Shown in pieces: positions 36,111 to 47,880 of a stretch of DNA of 64,000 bases. The notes under the pieces were generated by a model. The model did not search any database, was not told where the DNA came from, and worked only from the letters and a program-made list of their open reading frames with translations. Within the stretch, counting starts at the first letter, position 1, and every line of letters begins with the position of its first letter. The translations under genes were made by a program, and so were the position numbers. Source of the stretch: Allolobophora icterica (lineage: Eukaryota; Annelida; Clitellata; Crassiclitellata; Lumbricidae); the NCBI GenBank assembly GCA_963556255.1, contig OY744615.1, positions 7,758,649 to 7,822,648 of the forward strand, in the 5' to 3' direction.

Positions 36111-36634
36111 ACTGGAGCAAATCTTAAAACTCTTCCAACATTTTGTCCCACTACTTACACTTTAACCATACATTGCCTGGGACAAATCAGCCTAACTACT
36201 GGGACAAATCCTAACACTACTGGGACATTTGTCCCACTAGTCATAGGCCTACAGTTAAAATATGCCCTGGAGCTATGAACCGAGGGCTCTTTGGTCATAA
36301 TAATCCCACTCAAGGAAACGGTTTATCAGCGACGCTTGTGGTTGCAAACTTTGCACCCGGTAGGCCTAGCCTCTGAATACGTTTAAAAATGAAACAGTGA
36401 TGAAGGATGACATTATAATCTAGTGAGTAAATAATGTATAACTAATGTCCTCCGCCTCAGTTGTGGGAATTTGTCCCTCTGACCCCAATTTTGCTGCCTA
36501 TGTTAATCCGATCTGATCTAAGCCGACAATAATTGACCATGCGTCTACTTTAACTTTGCTTATTATAGGCCTACCTGCAGGAGACAGAGATCTGGAGGCG
36601 AAGGTGGATGAACGTCTTCTTCTGAGGTTCCACA

Positions 36635-37114
36635 CAGTGGCGGCGATCTTGTCTGAGAGGTGGGGGGGGGGCGGACAAAGTCGGCCACGATCTCGTCGAC
36701 GACCGTTTTTGGAAAATCTTGCCCCAACAAAAAATTTCTCTGCCACTTCATCTCCGAAAAATTTCGCTTTCATCTCTGAAAAAAGTTGATGACCTTTTTT
36801 AGTCATTCATCACGTTTTACAACTTTTTCCTGTCTCCCAACAATAACCTCATAACTCTTTTCTTTTTTTGATTTTATGCTTTCCTCTAAAAACTTCTTCT
36901 TTCTCATAATTTTTTTGGGGGACACTTCTGCTCAAAAAATTATTTTTTACCTCGTCTGGTCAGAAACGCTGCGAAAACCCTCACGCACAATTAAATTTCT
37001 CCGCCTTTTTTGGTGTTTCTTCTAAATGTGGGGGGAGACAAATGTATGGAGTGTGCCCCCCACTCTTAAAGGTGGGGGACATGTCCCCCCGTCCCCCCTA
37101 GATCGCCGCCCATG
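36635..37114 (+). mobile_element. hAT-type MITE, copy 3 (480 bp, longest)
   Basis: CAGTGGCGGCGATCTTGT...GATCGCCGCCCATG with flanks GTTCCACA and GTTCCACG (7 of 8). Contains the GATGACCTTTTTTAGTCATTCATCAC repeat unit. Confidence 0.88.
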
Positions 37115-37251
37115 GTTCCACGGCTGTATTTGGTCGGAGGAGAACGAAAATGAAAATCATTTTGACGACAAGGATAAAGCATCGGTAGGCCCTAGGGAAA
37201 CTAAAACAGGCGCTACGAAATGTTTTATAAAAAAGTAAAGTAGGTAAGTAT

Positions 37252-38459
37252 TAGGGACCTGCGAATCACAAATTTTCAGTCGAATCGAATCTCGAATCGA
37301 ATCGGGGCTAAAGATTCGAATTCGAATCGAATCTCGAATCGAATCGGCGGGAACCAGTTTGATATTCATGAAGCTTGATTGCACAGGCGTACCACAGTAT
37401 CGATATATCAATAACTTTTTTTGCAGTTTAAAATCAATTAAACTAAACATTAGTTAAGCTAATCAACAGAATTAAAAAAATAACACAAATAATTTATGAG
37501 TTAAGTAAGTAAGTAGGTATATTTTTTATTGTACCAACTGCATAACCGCACTTTGGTGTACATACATGTAAGTGGAGAATAACCAGAGCTTCTCATTTGA
37601 GGCGAGCGATGGATCCCTCTCCTTGGTCGCTCGTCTTGCAAAGGTACGGGCGAGCGGTATATAATCGCTCGCCTAGCCGAAAGCGTTTCACCGTTGGTCG
37701 TTGCTCGATGAGTTTAAGTTAAACTCAAAGACGATAGACGGAACTGGAGTCAGGCCATTATTTTATTTACCTATAATTTACATTAATTTATTTACTTGAG
37801 GCAGCGGTGAATGCGTGCCGTGACCTAATCGAGTGATCACTCTAATTTCGTGCAATATGATTGGCCATAACAACAGGGTCGACCATGGGCGGCGATCCCA
37901 GGGGATCGAAGGGGACAAGACACCCACCTTTAATAGTGGGGGGGGGGGACAGAGTATACAGTTGTCTCCCCGAATTTTTAAGAAACATCAAAGAAAGGTG
38001 AACAAATGTTTTCACCTCCTTTTTGACCATATCAGTTCTAAAGTGTCCTGTGCCACCCCCACCCCATCTGTCAAACAAGATCACCGCCACTGCAGTCGAC
38101 ACCTCACGCCACGTGACATCATTTGTAAAGTCACTAATTATATGCAGCTATACGAATATGATACACAAAATGCGCCGTACACAAAAGCTCTAGAGGTCGA
38201 CTGCGCCGTAAACCCTTTCCTTGCCACTTGCCAGAGGGTTTGCTGTTGTCGTGTGCCGCCGTTGCACCCAGAAATTCAACAACCAATCCACGCGCAGTAA
38301 ACAATTAAAACTTAGTTTACAACAAAGTGCCTCAAGGACTAATCATTTTTTCGAAAAAGTATTCGAAATTTTTCGAATCATGACATCATTTTCGAATCGA
38401 ATCGAATACCTCCGTCCGATTCGTTTTCGAATCGAATATCGAAGCTTCGCAGGTCCCTA
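37252..38459. mobile_element. hAT-type element with CGAATCGAAT ends
   Basis: TAGGGACCTGCGAA...TTCGCAGGTCCCTA with an exact 8-bp target duplication GTAAGTAT (37244-37251, 38460-38467). Subterminal TCGAATCGAATC repeats at both ends. Non-coding. Hosts MITE copy 4. Confidence 0.92.
37884..38092 (-). mobile_element. hAT-type MITE, copy 4, nested
   Basis: CATGGGCGGCGATC...CACCGCCACTG, flanks GGGTCGAC and CAGTCGAC (6 of 8). Inserted within the element at 37252-38459. Confidence 0.83.
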
Positions 38460-38674
38460 GTAAGTATATCCTTTATTAATCCAACTGCTAACCGCATGTT
38501 GGTTTACACGTGTATATCACGTCCAGGTTAAAGTACTAAGGCCTATATTCCGGTGAAAATTTAATTATGAAAGATTTGCGAGCCAGACAGTCAGCAGTCG
38601 GGCGAACCCGATGAACACGAGTTCGCAAAGTATAACGAGTATGATTAAGAATTCACCTCCAGAATTCACCTCCA

Positions 38675-38747
38675 GAGCACATGCGCTATTGGGACAATAG
38701 CGCATGTGCTCCATGCGCTATTGCCCCAATAGCGCATGGAGCACATG
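38675..38747. repeat. Double palindrome (GAGCACATGCGCTATTG)
   Basis: 17-bp perfect inverted repeat with 3-base loop (38675-38711), then a 12-bp one with CCC loop (38712-38738), then GAGCACATG again. All parts are mutually complementary. Confidence 0.95.
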
Positions 38748-38764
38748 TGTGGGGCATGCAAAGA

Positions 38765-40071
38765 CTAGAGCCCTGCCCCGGCCGCACCGCCGCCGCCGCC
38801 GCCGACATTTCGTGGTCGCCGACGCCACCGAATTTTTTTTATGTCGGCGCGCCGCCACCGCCGCCGACAATTCGTCGGCGCGCCGCCGATGACAGTCTGA
38901 GGTGTTTAATTGTTATTGTTGCATTTTTTACGTTTTCCTTGATTTCGTGATAAAGTGTTCCTTTAGTGCGAAATTGAAGAGTGATCATAGCATGGTCCTA
39001 CTGACCAAATTCCTTTTAACTTATACTTTGATGATCTTGCTTTGTGCCATGATACACACAGTCATTTAGAGCAATATCTTGTTTCAAGTAGCCAGTGTTT
39101 TGGTACTTCTGCTCCTGTTGCCATTTCCTTAAAACCTTGACAACAAAAGCAATATGAATGTCTTTGTACGTGTACTACTGTACCCGCATTCGTTACCTTC
39201 ATGTTGAATAGCTTCTATGGTCTTAGTACAGTAGTGTCAATTTTTGGCTTAAGTTTTTAAGATTAGAGGAGTTCATAAGTGCTATTAATATCAAGATAAT
39301 CGTGCTGTTTAACTAATTTCTGCAGAATAGAAAGTATAATTGATTAATACTTTTGGCTGAAATCTATTCAGGTAAACAGTACCAGGGTGAGACTTTTTGA
39401 CTTAGTACATAATTATAAGTATCAAGAATGGTGTCTTTCAGTTTAGTCTGATACAAACAATGGTCTATATACAGAGACCTTAAATGGGATGGCACCAATT
39501 CAAACGGGCAGCAGATCACCTGGTAAATTTAAAAAAAATTAACAGGCTTAAGGCTACTCGGTCATTCGGACACTATATATATAAGAAAACGTGTATATTT
39601 ACATTTCACTCCTTGTCTTGATAGCAGCCTCTTTGACTGGGGGCTGATGTCAACCGGAATCTTCGATGTGACTTGATGTGTAGGCCTGTACAGTATCAGA
39701 GCATGTGCAAGTGTATTTATGCAAATGCATGCTGCTTCATCTGATTACAATTTGCCAATACCTATACAGACGTGCAGTGTAATTAAGGATTTTCATATTT
39801 GTAAGGCAAATGTCTGTAGGTGCCTTCTCTCTCAGTCCCTTTGTGTGTAGTTTAGCTGAACATTGTCATGGAGTGGCTTTAGAGAAATTGGCCTCTTGAC
39901 TGGTCACAGAACAAACGGTTGTTCATAGTGACTCATACTTATCAAGTATTCTGACTAGGACACGCCGCGCCGCGCCACCACCGCCGCCGCCGATTTTTGT
40001 TGATCGGCGGCGCGCGCCCAAATTAACCGGCGCGCCGCCGCCGACACTATCAAGTCGTCGCAGGGCTCTAG
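38765..40071. mobile_element. DNA-transposon-like element with CCG-rich ends
   Basis: CTAGAGCCCTGC...GCAGGGCTCTAG ends, each followed inward by about 100 bp of CGCCGCCGCC and GGCGCGCC. The interior is AT-rich and non-coding. No clear target duplication, so the class (hAT?) is uncertain. Confidence 0.75.
39473..39530 (-). repeat. Dispersed repeat F fragment
   Basis: AGACCTTAAATGGGATGGCACCAATTCAAACGGGCAGCAG is the reverse of the units at 405 and 6315. It lies inside the preceding element. Confidence 0.5.
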
Positions 40072-40545
40072 GTAATATAACAGAAAGGTAAGTGTAATAG
40101 AATTCTGGGTGCACTAATGAAAGTAGAATAAGAGGAAATGCATTACATGCACATCAGAGACAATCAAAAGGCCAAAGACAGCAAGAAATCAACAAAACTA
40201 ATCCCAACAACCTCTCCAGTCTTAGTATACATGTAGTATGACAACCGGAAAATTTGGATATTAAAGAGACAGTTAAATGGTTAAATAACCAAAATGTATT
40301 AGCACTCATGATCAATTGGTCTGCATTAGCTATCGTCATCTATCAACCCACATCGTCTCATGTGGATTTTCCACCATAAGAAGCAAACATTTAAGGTGAA
40401 ACGAGGATCTATCAAACCAGGTCACTCCATACAAAAGGAGCTCAAATTAACTTATTTAAAGTAAAGAGCTACCTTTGAGTTATGACCCTAACATACAGTA
40501 GCATCTGTCATCATCTCATAAACAATAACCTTATCAGCGTATTAG

Positions 40546-40882
40546 CAGTGCCGGCCTTACGGGCGTGCGAACCGTGCGGTCGCACGGGGCCCGCAAATTA
40601 AGGGGCCTGAAAATGTCACAGAAAATTAAAGTGAACGAGACACCCCAATAATATTATTAAGATTTCGATTAAATCTTGTCCTTTGTCAATAAAATAAAAG
40701 TCAACTTCCTCTATATCCCAGAATTCTCGTGTGTAGATAAAGTTGACTTGTAGGCCTACTTTGTTAACAACCTACTAAAATTAAATGACTAGCAATGTTT
40801 AATGGAAAACAATTTGACTTGTCTCAAGGGGGCCGTACAGTATACTCTGCACGGGGTCCGAAATAACCTAAGACCGGCACTG
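40546..40882. mobile_element. hAT-type MITE (337 bp)
   Basis: CAGTGCCGGCCTTA...CTAAGACCGGCACTG, flanked by GTATTAG on both sides (40539-40545, 40883-40889). Subterminal GTGCGGTCGCACGGGGCC and CTGCACGGGGTCC. Confidence 0.88.
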
Positions 40883-41189
40883 GTATTAGGTCCTGTTACA
40901 GTAGCGATCAGTCATATAGTTCAAGGCAGATAGTCTGCAGTAGGCCTACATTTGGATAATGCCCTTGTATTTCGAAGTGGATTCACCATTGGATTTCACT
41001 GGGCAATTTAGGAGGCTTGTGGTTTTTTCCACTAAACTTGAACATTGTAGTTAAGAGATAAGTCATACAATAAACTTACAACCAAATAGTAAGAGTAAAA
41101 CCTCAGTAACTAAGTATAAGGTAAACAGATGATCCAAAAGCAGTACCTGTCATACAGATAGGGCCTAGGCAAAAGGTCGTGAGTGGTGA

Positions 41190-41710
41190 TTGAACTTTAG
41201 CTGGACTAGCCTACTGGATAATTATCGTGGTAGAAGTCACCGATTGAGTTCTTTAGCCTACGTTGAGTTCTTATCCATAAAGGATTAACTGATTGGCAGA
41301 CAGATAAGGGGTTCATATCTGGACTTGCATGAGTCAACAGATTTTGACATGAGCTGCTAATAGGATCGTTATCTTGGTAGAAGATTCTGTACGATATGTT
41401 CTTATCCATGAGGAAATACTGTTTTGCAGTCAGATAGGGCCTAAGGGATTCATATCCAAACGGGCACGGTTCACCATTCTGTACGATAAGTTCTTATCCA
41501 TGAGGAAAATAACTGTTTTGCAGATCAGATAATAGATTCATATCCAAACATGCACGAGTCCCGATTTTGAGATGAGTTGCTCCGACGATCGCTATCCTAA
41601 TATAAGTCCACGATTCAAATTCTTTGCATGATTCGAATTCATGCATGAGTCAATAGATTTTGACATGAGCTGCTAATTGGATCGTTATCTTCGTTGCTAA
41701 AGTTTTATAT
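41190..41710. repeat. Complex decayed repeat
   Basis: Blocks GTTCTTATCCATGAGGAAA, CTGTTTTGCAGnCAGATA, GATTCATATCCAAAC and GATTTTGACATGAGCTGCTAAT recur two to four times in changing order and spacing. Confidence 0.75.
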
Positions 41711-42229
41711 TATTAACTAAGTGTCACTACATGACTACCTGTAGATATATGTTGAGTACCTGATTTGCCTAGTAGGTTGCTGCTATTATGATTTGCCTAT
41801 TATGTTGCTGCTTGCATCACTTTGTATTCTGAAGTTTGGCTTTTACGATAGTTAAGAATTTTCAAATCGTTTCCCTTGTATAATTGTACACATATGTCCG
41901 TTCTGCCTGTGAACACTTTGGGTGCCCCAAATAGCGGGACGTGTCCCTTAGGGGTATCCTATTATAACACTCGCCTGTAACCTTGCTAAATACTTTAATC
42001 AGTTGTTTGTTAATCTTTTCATGGTGTTTAAATAAACGGATTTTGACTTTTTGACCTTTTTTTAGGTGGATGTTTAGGTTTGAGCTTGGATATTGCTGTT
42101 AAGAACAGTAGGCTATCGGACCAGTTCCTGATCCCTGGACAATACTGCAGTTGATTTCAAACGCCGCAGAGGTCCTTCCTTTTAACTTAGTGCAATGTTG
42201 TCGTTAGTGGAGGGCCGCAATGATTATAC

Positions 42230-43085
42230 CCCTAAGCCGTCATTTTTCTGGTTAACGGCTGGTTTGAGCAAATTTTCGACTGGGTTTTCGGCTAGCCGTA
42301 AAAGAGCGTAAACTACATTTTTCGGCTAGCCGTAAAAGCGCGTAAACTAGGGCCTACCTTTTTCGGCTATAAGTGCATCAATCATTAACACAGCAATATT
42401 ATATACATTAGGGTCTACTTTTAAATCGAAAGGTGGGCAATATTCACTCAGTCTGAAAATATTTTTAGAAGTAAATTCAAATAATATGGTAAGAAACAAA
42501 CAAACATTTCATGTTTTCAGTTCACATACATTGCATTGAGTTCACATTCAATTGCGATTTACGAATATAATACTGATTGGAAGTTAGAACCACAAAAATA
42601 GGGCTACCAGACATGCATTAATAGGTGTAGGCCCAGCCGCATAGCGGGAGAAAAAAGAAACAGATACACAGAAACAAAAAAGTGAAAATTCTGGTAATAG
42701 ACTGCAGCCGCTTTTGAGTAGTAAGAGTGTGTGTGCACTCTGCACTAATAACCTGCATGAGAGATAATTAGAAACATTTAACATTGAATATAAAACCGGA
42801 AGTAGAACTCGGAATATATGCAACATAGGACACCGCCCTTACAACAGACGATTAGACGGCCATATAACTGACGTCAGCACTCACCGCTGATTGAGCACTA
42901 AGTACAAATTAGCAAGCCAGCGCAGACACTTTTCCTATTATCACAACTGTGTGCATGTTCTAACCGAACGTTTTACCGGCGGCTAGCCGTGAATAACTCC
43001 CGGCGGTATTTCGGCAAAGCCGTAAAATTTCCGGCAGTTCATCGGCTTGCAGAAATATTTTCGGCTTGGCGGCCATCTGTTCAGC
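42230..43085. mobile_element. Element with repeated CGGCTAGCCG ends
   Basis: TTTTTCGGCTAGCCGTAAAAGnGCGTAAACTA occurs twice at 42285-42350, and GGCGGCTAGCCGTGA, TTTCGGCAAAGCCGTAAAA at 42970-43030. Looks like a DNA transposon with subterminal palindromes. Exact ends not found. Confidence 0.55.
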
Positions 43086-43089
43086 CAGA

Positions 43090-43530
43090 TAGTCATGCCT
43101 CACCATATCAAATGCTTTTGAAAATCCAGCGCTATCAGTTGTACATAGGCGCTGGGCGTCAGCATTTCACTGAGTTGATGCGTTAATGAACTAAGTGCGG
43201 CAGTAGTAGACCCAGTGGGCCGAAACGCATAATAATCGTGAAAGTCGTGGTTGTTCTGTTCGTACGTCAACACCGGATAGAAATATTTGCGCACCACGAT
43301 CCGCTCAAGTATTCGACAGAGGACTGAAGTGATTGAGATTGGCCTGAAATCAGCCTCCGTCTTCCGGGGTTGGGGGGAAATATTTATATTCATAAAAAAA
43401 ATATTCATGTTATTTCGTTGGTATCTAAGTAGTAGTGACTTAGAAACAACTCTGTACTCAGGGAAGTTCTCATGAATCTTTGCCAGATTCTTCTTCTTTT
43501 CCTTAAGCTCATCCCACTTCATTTGCAAAC
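43090..43530 (-). mobile_element. LINE fragment, RT N-terminal part
   Basis: Minus frame with ADFRPISITSVLCRILERIV and AFRPTGSTTAALSSLTHQL, then LIALDFQK: RT motifs 1-3 of a CR1/Jockey-like ORF2. Confidence 0.8.
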
Positions 43531-43794
43531 GCCATCCGCCACATCAGGTACAAATAAGATAAGATACGATCCGATTATTCTGTGTTCAACCACTTGCTAT
43601 CCGCATTTTGGTGTACAACCGTATACATCTTTCCGCTACCCACAGCAGTTCTAATATAATAGGTCTTATATATTTACATGTGTATATGCACACACGTATA
43701 TGCACTATATATGTTCTAAACAGTCTTGATCACATATAACATGCTAGTAATGTATGTTTTCCTCATCAGCTATCGGCAGCTGGGTTAAGGCGAT

Positions 43795-44120
43795 CATGGC
43801 CGGCCCTCGGTCTCAGATGGTATACGTAGAGGGACTAATTGGCGAGAACAGTTCATGCAATATGTGCCCCTCATCCGCCAAGATTGCTGAGAACAGGGAA
43901 GATATAGCTGCTGAAAAGTAGGAGTATCATCAGGAAGGTAATGGTAGCGGATGAGGCGACGCACAATGGCCTCAACCCGGTCTCTCTCGCTCCGACTCGT
44001 AAAGCCCCACCAAGCAGGAGAGGCATAGAGCATCCTAGCCAAGGTTGTGGCATGCCTAGACCTAGACATCTGCCTCCCTTTACATCTGGATTTAAAATCG
44101 AAACTCACCTCAGCTCTCAA
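43795..44120 (-). mobile_element. LINE fragment, post-RT part
   Basis: Minus frame with MLYASPAWWGFTSRSERDR and RRLIRYHYLPDD. This belongs after RT in the protein but lies upstream of the RT piece at 43090-43530 on the same strand, so the two are rearranged or separate insertions. Confidence 0.75.
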
Positions 44121-44952
44121 TTGAGTTTGTTTTGACTTTAAGCAGACTTGCTCGGGTTGCCCCCACTAATTAGCTTTCGGGATGCTAAAGTAATTCGAAG
44201 ATGACGAATACTATGTAGTTGGTATGCAGTAACCTCTTCAGCCATGTCTCTTATTTCTAAACTCAAATGGATGACCGTATAGCAGAGCCTGAATCCGACA
44301 GTTCCTCACGACTATAAATTTGTTATAGGAGGTGTTTACCGTTCTAATGCAGCGTGGGTTTGTTGTTACACCATGCACTTTTAAATATTACTAGTTTTTC
44401 CTTCTCTTTCAACCTTCCTTCCTTCCTTCTTTCAATCCTTCTCTTCTTATCCCTACCGATCCAATTCCTTTATTCCAACTTCCCGTCTTCTCCATTCCTT
44501 CTGTTAACATTCTTTCTTTTTCGACCTTCCTTAAGTTCATCGGCTTCTGCCCGTTGGTGTCGGGCAAAAACTCCACTTGTTTGAGACTTCGGTCTCGTCC
44601 TTCTAACAATCGTCATCCTCATCAAATAGCTTTACTTCGAATGTACATTTCAATGTTCTCATCCACACCGGATACTGCCGCGCACAGCCAGAGCCAAGTC
44701 AATAACAAAAGTATTGGAGACGAAGTATAATTGGTAGCATGCTGTGTCTATAATCTAACTCTTGCGAGTTCGAGTCAACTGAGTGCAATCCTGAGTATGA
44801 TAACGCTGGACAAGTTAGTTACGTACACTTGTCTTACATATCAGATTCTGCTGAGTTTACTTTTAGCGTCTAATATAATTAAATAAATAAAAAAAAATCA
44901 GCAAATACGTGAATAAACGAATAAATAGTTTTGCTAAATTTTTTAATTTCAG
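44121..44952. other. No recognisable gene
   Basis: Pyrimidine-rich stretch 44395-44530. Otherwise nothing before the acceptor at 44953. Confidence 0.4.
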
Positions 44953-45117
44953 GCTTTGGAGAGACCAGAAGATGAATCTCTAAGGCCGATAGAGATGAAA
45001 GTTTTGAAAGAAAGTGAAAACCTGTTTCACAAGGAAAGCCAAGATGACTTTAAAAAAGACTTGGAACATAGGGTCTACTCGCCAAGGCAAAGCATCCCGT
45101 CCTGGAGCACATCATAA
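44953..45117 (+). CDS. Orphan 3'-terminal exon of an unidentified gene
   Basis: After a good acceptor (TTTTTTAATTTCAG) there are 54 open codons, then TAA. The peptide is charged and hydrophilic (begins ALERPEDESLRPIEMK, ends PSWSTS) and looks like a cytoplasmic C-terminal tail. I do not recognise it. No upstream exons could be found among the LINE remnants at 43-44 kb. It could be the end of a + strand gene lying mostly in repeat-rich DNA, or chance. Confidence 0.4.
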   Translation, partial: ALERPEDESLRPIEMKVLKESENLFHKESQDDFKKDLEHRVYSPRQSIPSWSTS

Positions 45118-45394
45118 TCTTAACAATGTCATCAGACAATTGAATATCATATATAGTCTGTGAAAAATAGACATTGATGTCCCAGAAAAAAACAAACCTA
45201 TTGCTCGCATTAAACTACTCTGGTAACAACAGGACTAATATATTCGAGTAAAATTTAATTGCTTTAATTGCTTAATTGGTTTATTTTATTAATTCGATTA
45301 CTTATTCGACTATATATTTATTTGCTAGATCTTATTTATTCAACGCATTTTAACGTAAGCACCTATGCCACCAAGAAGTATGTAATTTGATGTC

Positions 45395-47690
45395 AGCCTA
45401 AGTTTCGGACGTAAACGGCAAGTTCACCCATGAGCCCCAATTTGAAAATGATTCTCTGCTGAACAGGAAGCCAATGCAAGGATTTAAGAACAGGGGTAAT
45501 ATGTTGAAACTTTGATGTATTAGTTATGGCTCTAGCCAAAGAGTTCTGCACTCTCTGCAGCTTCAGGATGTTTGCCTTATTGATACCAGTAAGAAGCGAA
45601 TTACAGTAATCTAAGCGACTGGAAACCAATGCATTTGCCAGAGATAACCTTGCAGACATTGGCACATAACGCCTAATTCTGCGTATATCACGAATGAAAA
45701 TATATGATGACTTACATATATTGTTAACATGACCAGTGAGAGACATGGTAGAATTGAAAACGACGCCTAAATTACGAGCAGCATCAGCCAGCTCAACAAT
45801 GTACTCATGGTCCCTCGCTCGCGTACCGCAATCATGCAGCGCCGCTCCTTCTCTGTTGCTGGCCCTATGACCTGGAACGGGCTTCCAATGGCGCTCCGTC
45901 TGGTCCCTATAGATCACTCTACTACTTTTTATACTAATTTGAAGACTGCTCTCTTTAGCCGTGGCTGAACTGGGAGCGCTCCTGAGTAGACAGCCTTGAA
46001 GGGGCGCTATATAAATGTTCCTTAAATGAAATGAATGGAGTCACCAAGTTTCAATGACTTAAGCTTATCAAATTTCTTAAGTTGCTGTGGAGTGCCTAGT
46101 AGCAGAAATTCAGTCTTTGATGGGTTAAGGAGGAGTTTATTGGCTGCCATCCAAGACTGTACCTCGTCAAAGACAGCAGACAACAGCTGCACAGATGAGT
46201 CACATGACAGACTGTCAAATGAAATGTAGATTTGAGTATCATCAGCACAGCAATGATATCCCAGTGAATGACTACCCAGCAATGTTCCTAGCGGTGTGGT
46301 GTACAATGTAAACAAAAGAGGACCAAGCACAGAACCTTGTGGAACACCACATGCCAACAAAGTACTAGATGAATAATTACCATTTAAATACACTGATTGA
46401 GTGCGTGGACTAAGATAAGAACTAAACCAATTTAATGCAGGACCAGAGATCCCAAACCAGTGCTTGAGGCGATGAAGAAGAAGAGAATGATCCACAGTAT
46501 CAAAAGCAGCAGACAAGTCAAGAAGAACAAGTGCTGTAATCTTACCCTTGTCCATTGAGCACATAATGTCATTATGAACAGCAAGAAGTGCATGCGGATT
46601 ATGTTGAGTGAAACTTACGATAAGCCGACTGAAAAGGGGAGATTAGTGAGTTTGATGATAGGTGATTTGCATGCGATTCATGACTATCCGTTCAAGGATT
46701 TTAGATATCCCTCGTGCATTTCGAGAAATTAATAAATCGATGTAATGGTTGGACCCAAGACATCAAAGCACTCTTTCAGAAACCAAGTAGGAATGATGTC
46801 AAGGAGACCGGTTTTGTTAGGCGAGGAAAAGATAAGTGTTCTAACCTCTTCAAGAGTAGTTGGCAGAAAGTAGTCCATAACAGGAGGTGAAAAATTTGGA
46901 TGGAGGAATTTATCCAGTGCAAAACAACTGACCAATTTAAGACGTATACCAGAAATTTTGTCAGCAAAAAACGTCAAGAATTTACTTGCAGGATCATTAG
47001 CAGCTAAGCACGCGGTAGGGAACAAATGTAACTTATCTCTGTATAACAATTTATTTAAGGCCAATTACAAGGTTTTTGGTGATGCAGAACTTTCAGCAAT
47101 TAAATTAGTTAAATAGGTGGATTTGGCAGATGACACCAGTTTTCGCACGATGTTTGCACTGTTGCTTAAACTTAATGTGATCAGAAGGCAGACGAGAGTG
47201 GCGCCACCATCGCTCCAATTGACTTCTTCGACGCCTAGCCTCAGAAATGGCAGAGTTGAACCAAGGCTGTGGTGTGCGCTCTACAACCCTTAGTTTTAAA
47301 AGGAATTTGCTTATCAAGCAGCTCACTTAAAGTAGACTGGAACTGCAGAGCTAGCTCATTAGCTGTTTGTGCAGGAGATAGCCATAACGGAGATGCCAAG
47401 ATATCATTCTTTAGCTTATTTATATCAATGTTATGCCAGGGTCGAAATTTAACAATTTTAAAAGTTGATGGCTGTTTAAATGGGAAATCAAATTTGGAAA
47501 AAATGGCAACATGATCTGAAAAATATGACTCAACAGAAGTAACCGAATGAAGTGATTTAGAATCAGAACGAGTTATTAGGACATCCAAAGTGTGACCCTT
47601 ATTATGAGTAGCAAAGGTAATGAGCTGTTTCATGTCAAAACCCTCCAACATATCAAGAAACGCCAAAGAGCAGTGATTAGCTACATCGCA
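45395..47690 (-). mobile_element. LINE (CR1/L2-like), 5'-truncated, dead
   Basis: In minus-strand order: endonuclease end (NKGHTLDVLITRSDSKSL, SDHVAIFSKFDF; 47241-47666), linker (PQPWFNSAISEARRRRSQLE; 47105-47326), pre-RT (46729-47064), RT (DLSAAFDTVDHSLLL, GVPQGSVLGPLLFTLY, ADDTQIYISF; 46022-46564), then post-RT (SSRLDYCNSLL, HITPVLKSLHWLPVQQR; 45393-45790). Frameshifts and stops between blocks. Interrupted at about 45800-46035 by another LINE end. Confidence 0.92.
45800..46035 (+). mobile_element. LINE 3' end nested in opposite orientation
   Basis: Plus-strand frame with RSFSVAGPMTWNGLPMALRL and LKTALFSRG then stop, the typical C-terminus of ORF2. Tail is GAAGGGGCGCTATATAAATGTTCCTTAAATGAAATG. 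Confidence 0.85.
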
Positions 47691-47817
47691 TGAATATTAA
47701 AGTCACCCATAATAACTATTTCAGAAGGAAAGTAAGACTACACAAGTCCTCAGCCTAACGCTTTTGCGAAGTAGGGCCTACCTGAAAGGCGCTATTGTAG
47801 CCTAAGTGTCCAGCAGG

Positions 47818-47880
47818 TACACACACACACACGCACGCACACACACACCTACACACACATACACACACATACACAGGAAG
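47818..47880 (+). repeat. (CA)n microsatellite
   Basis: ACACACACACGCACGCACACACACACC. Confidence 0.95.
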
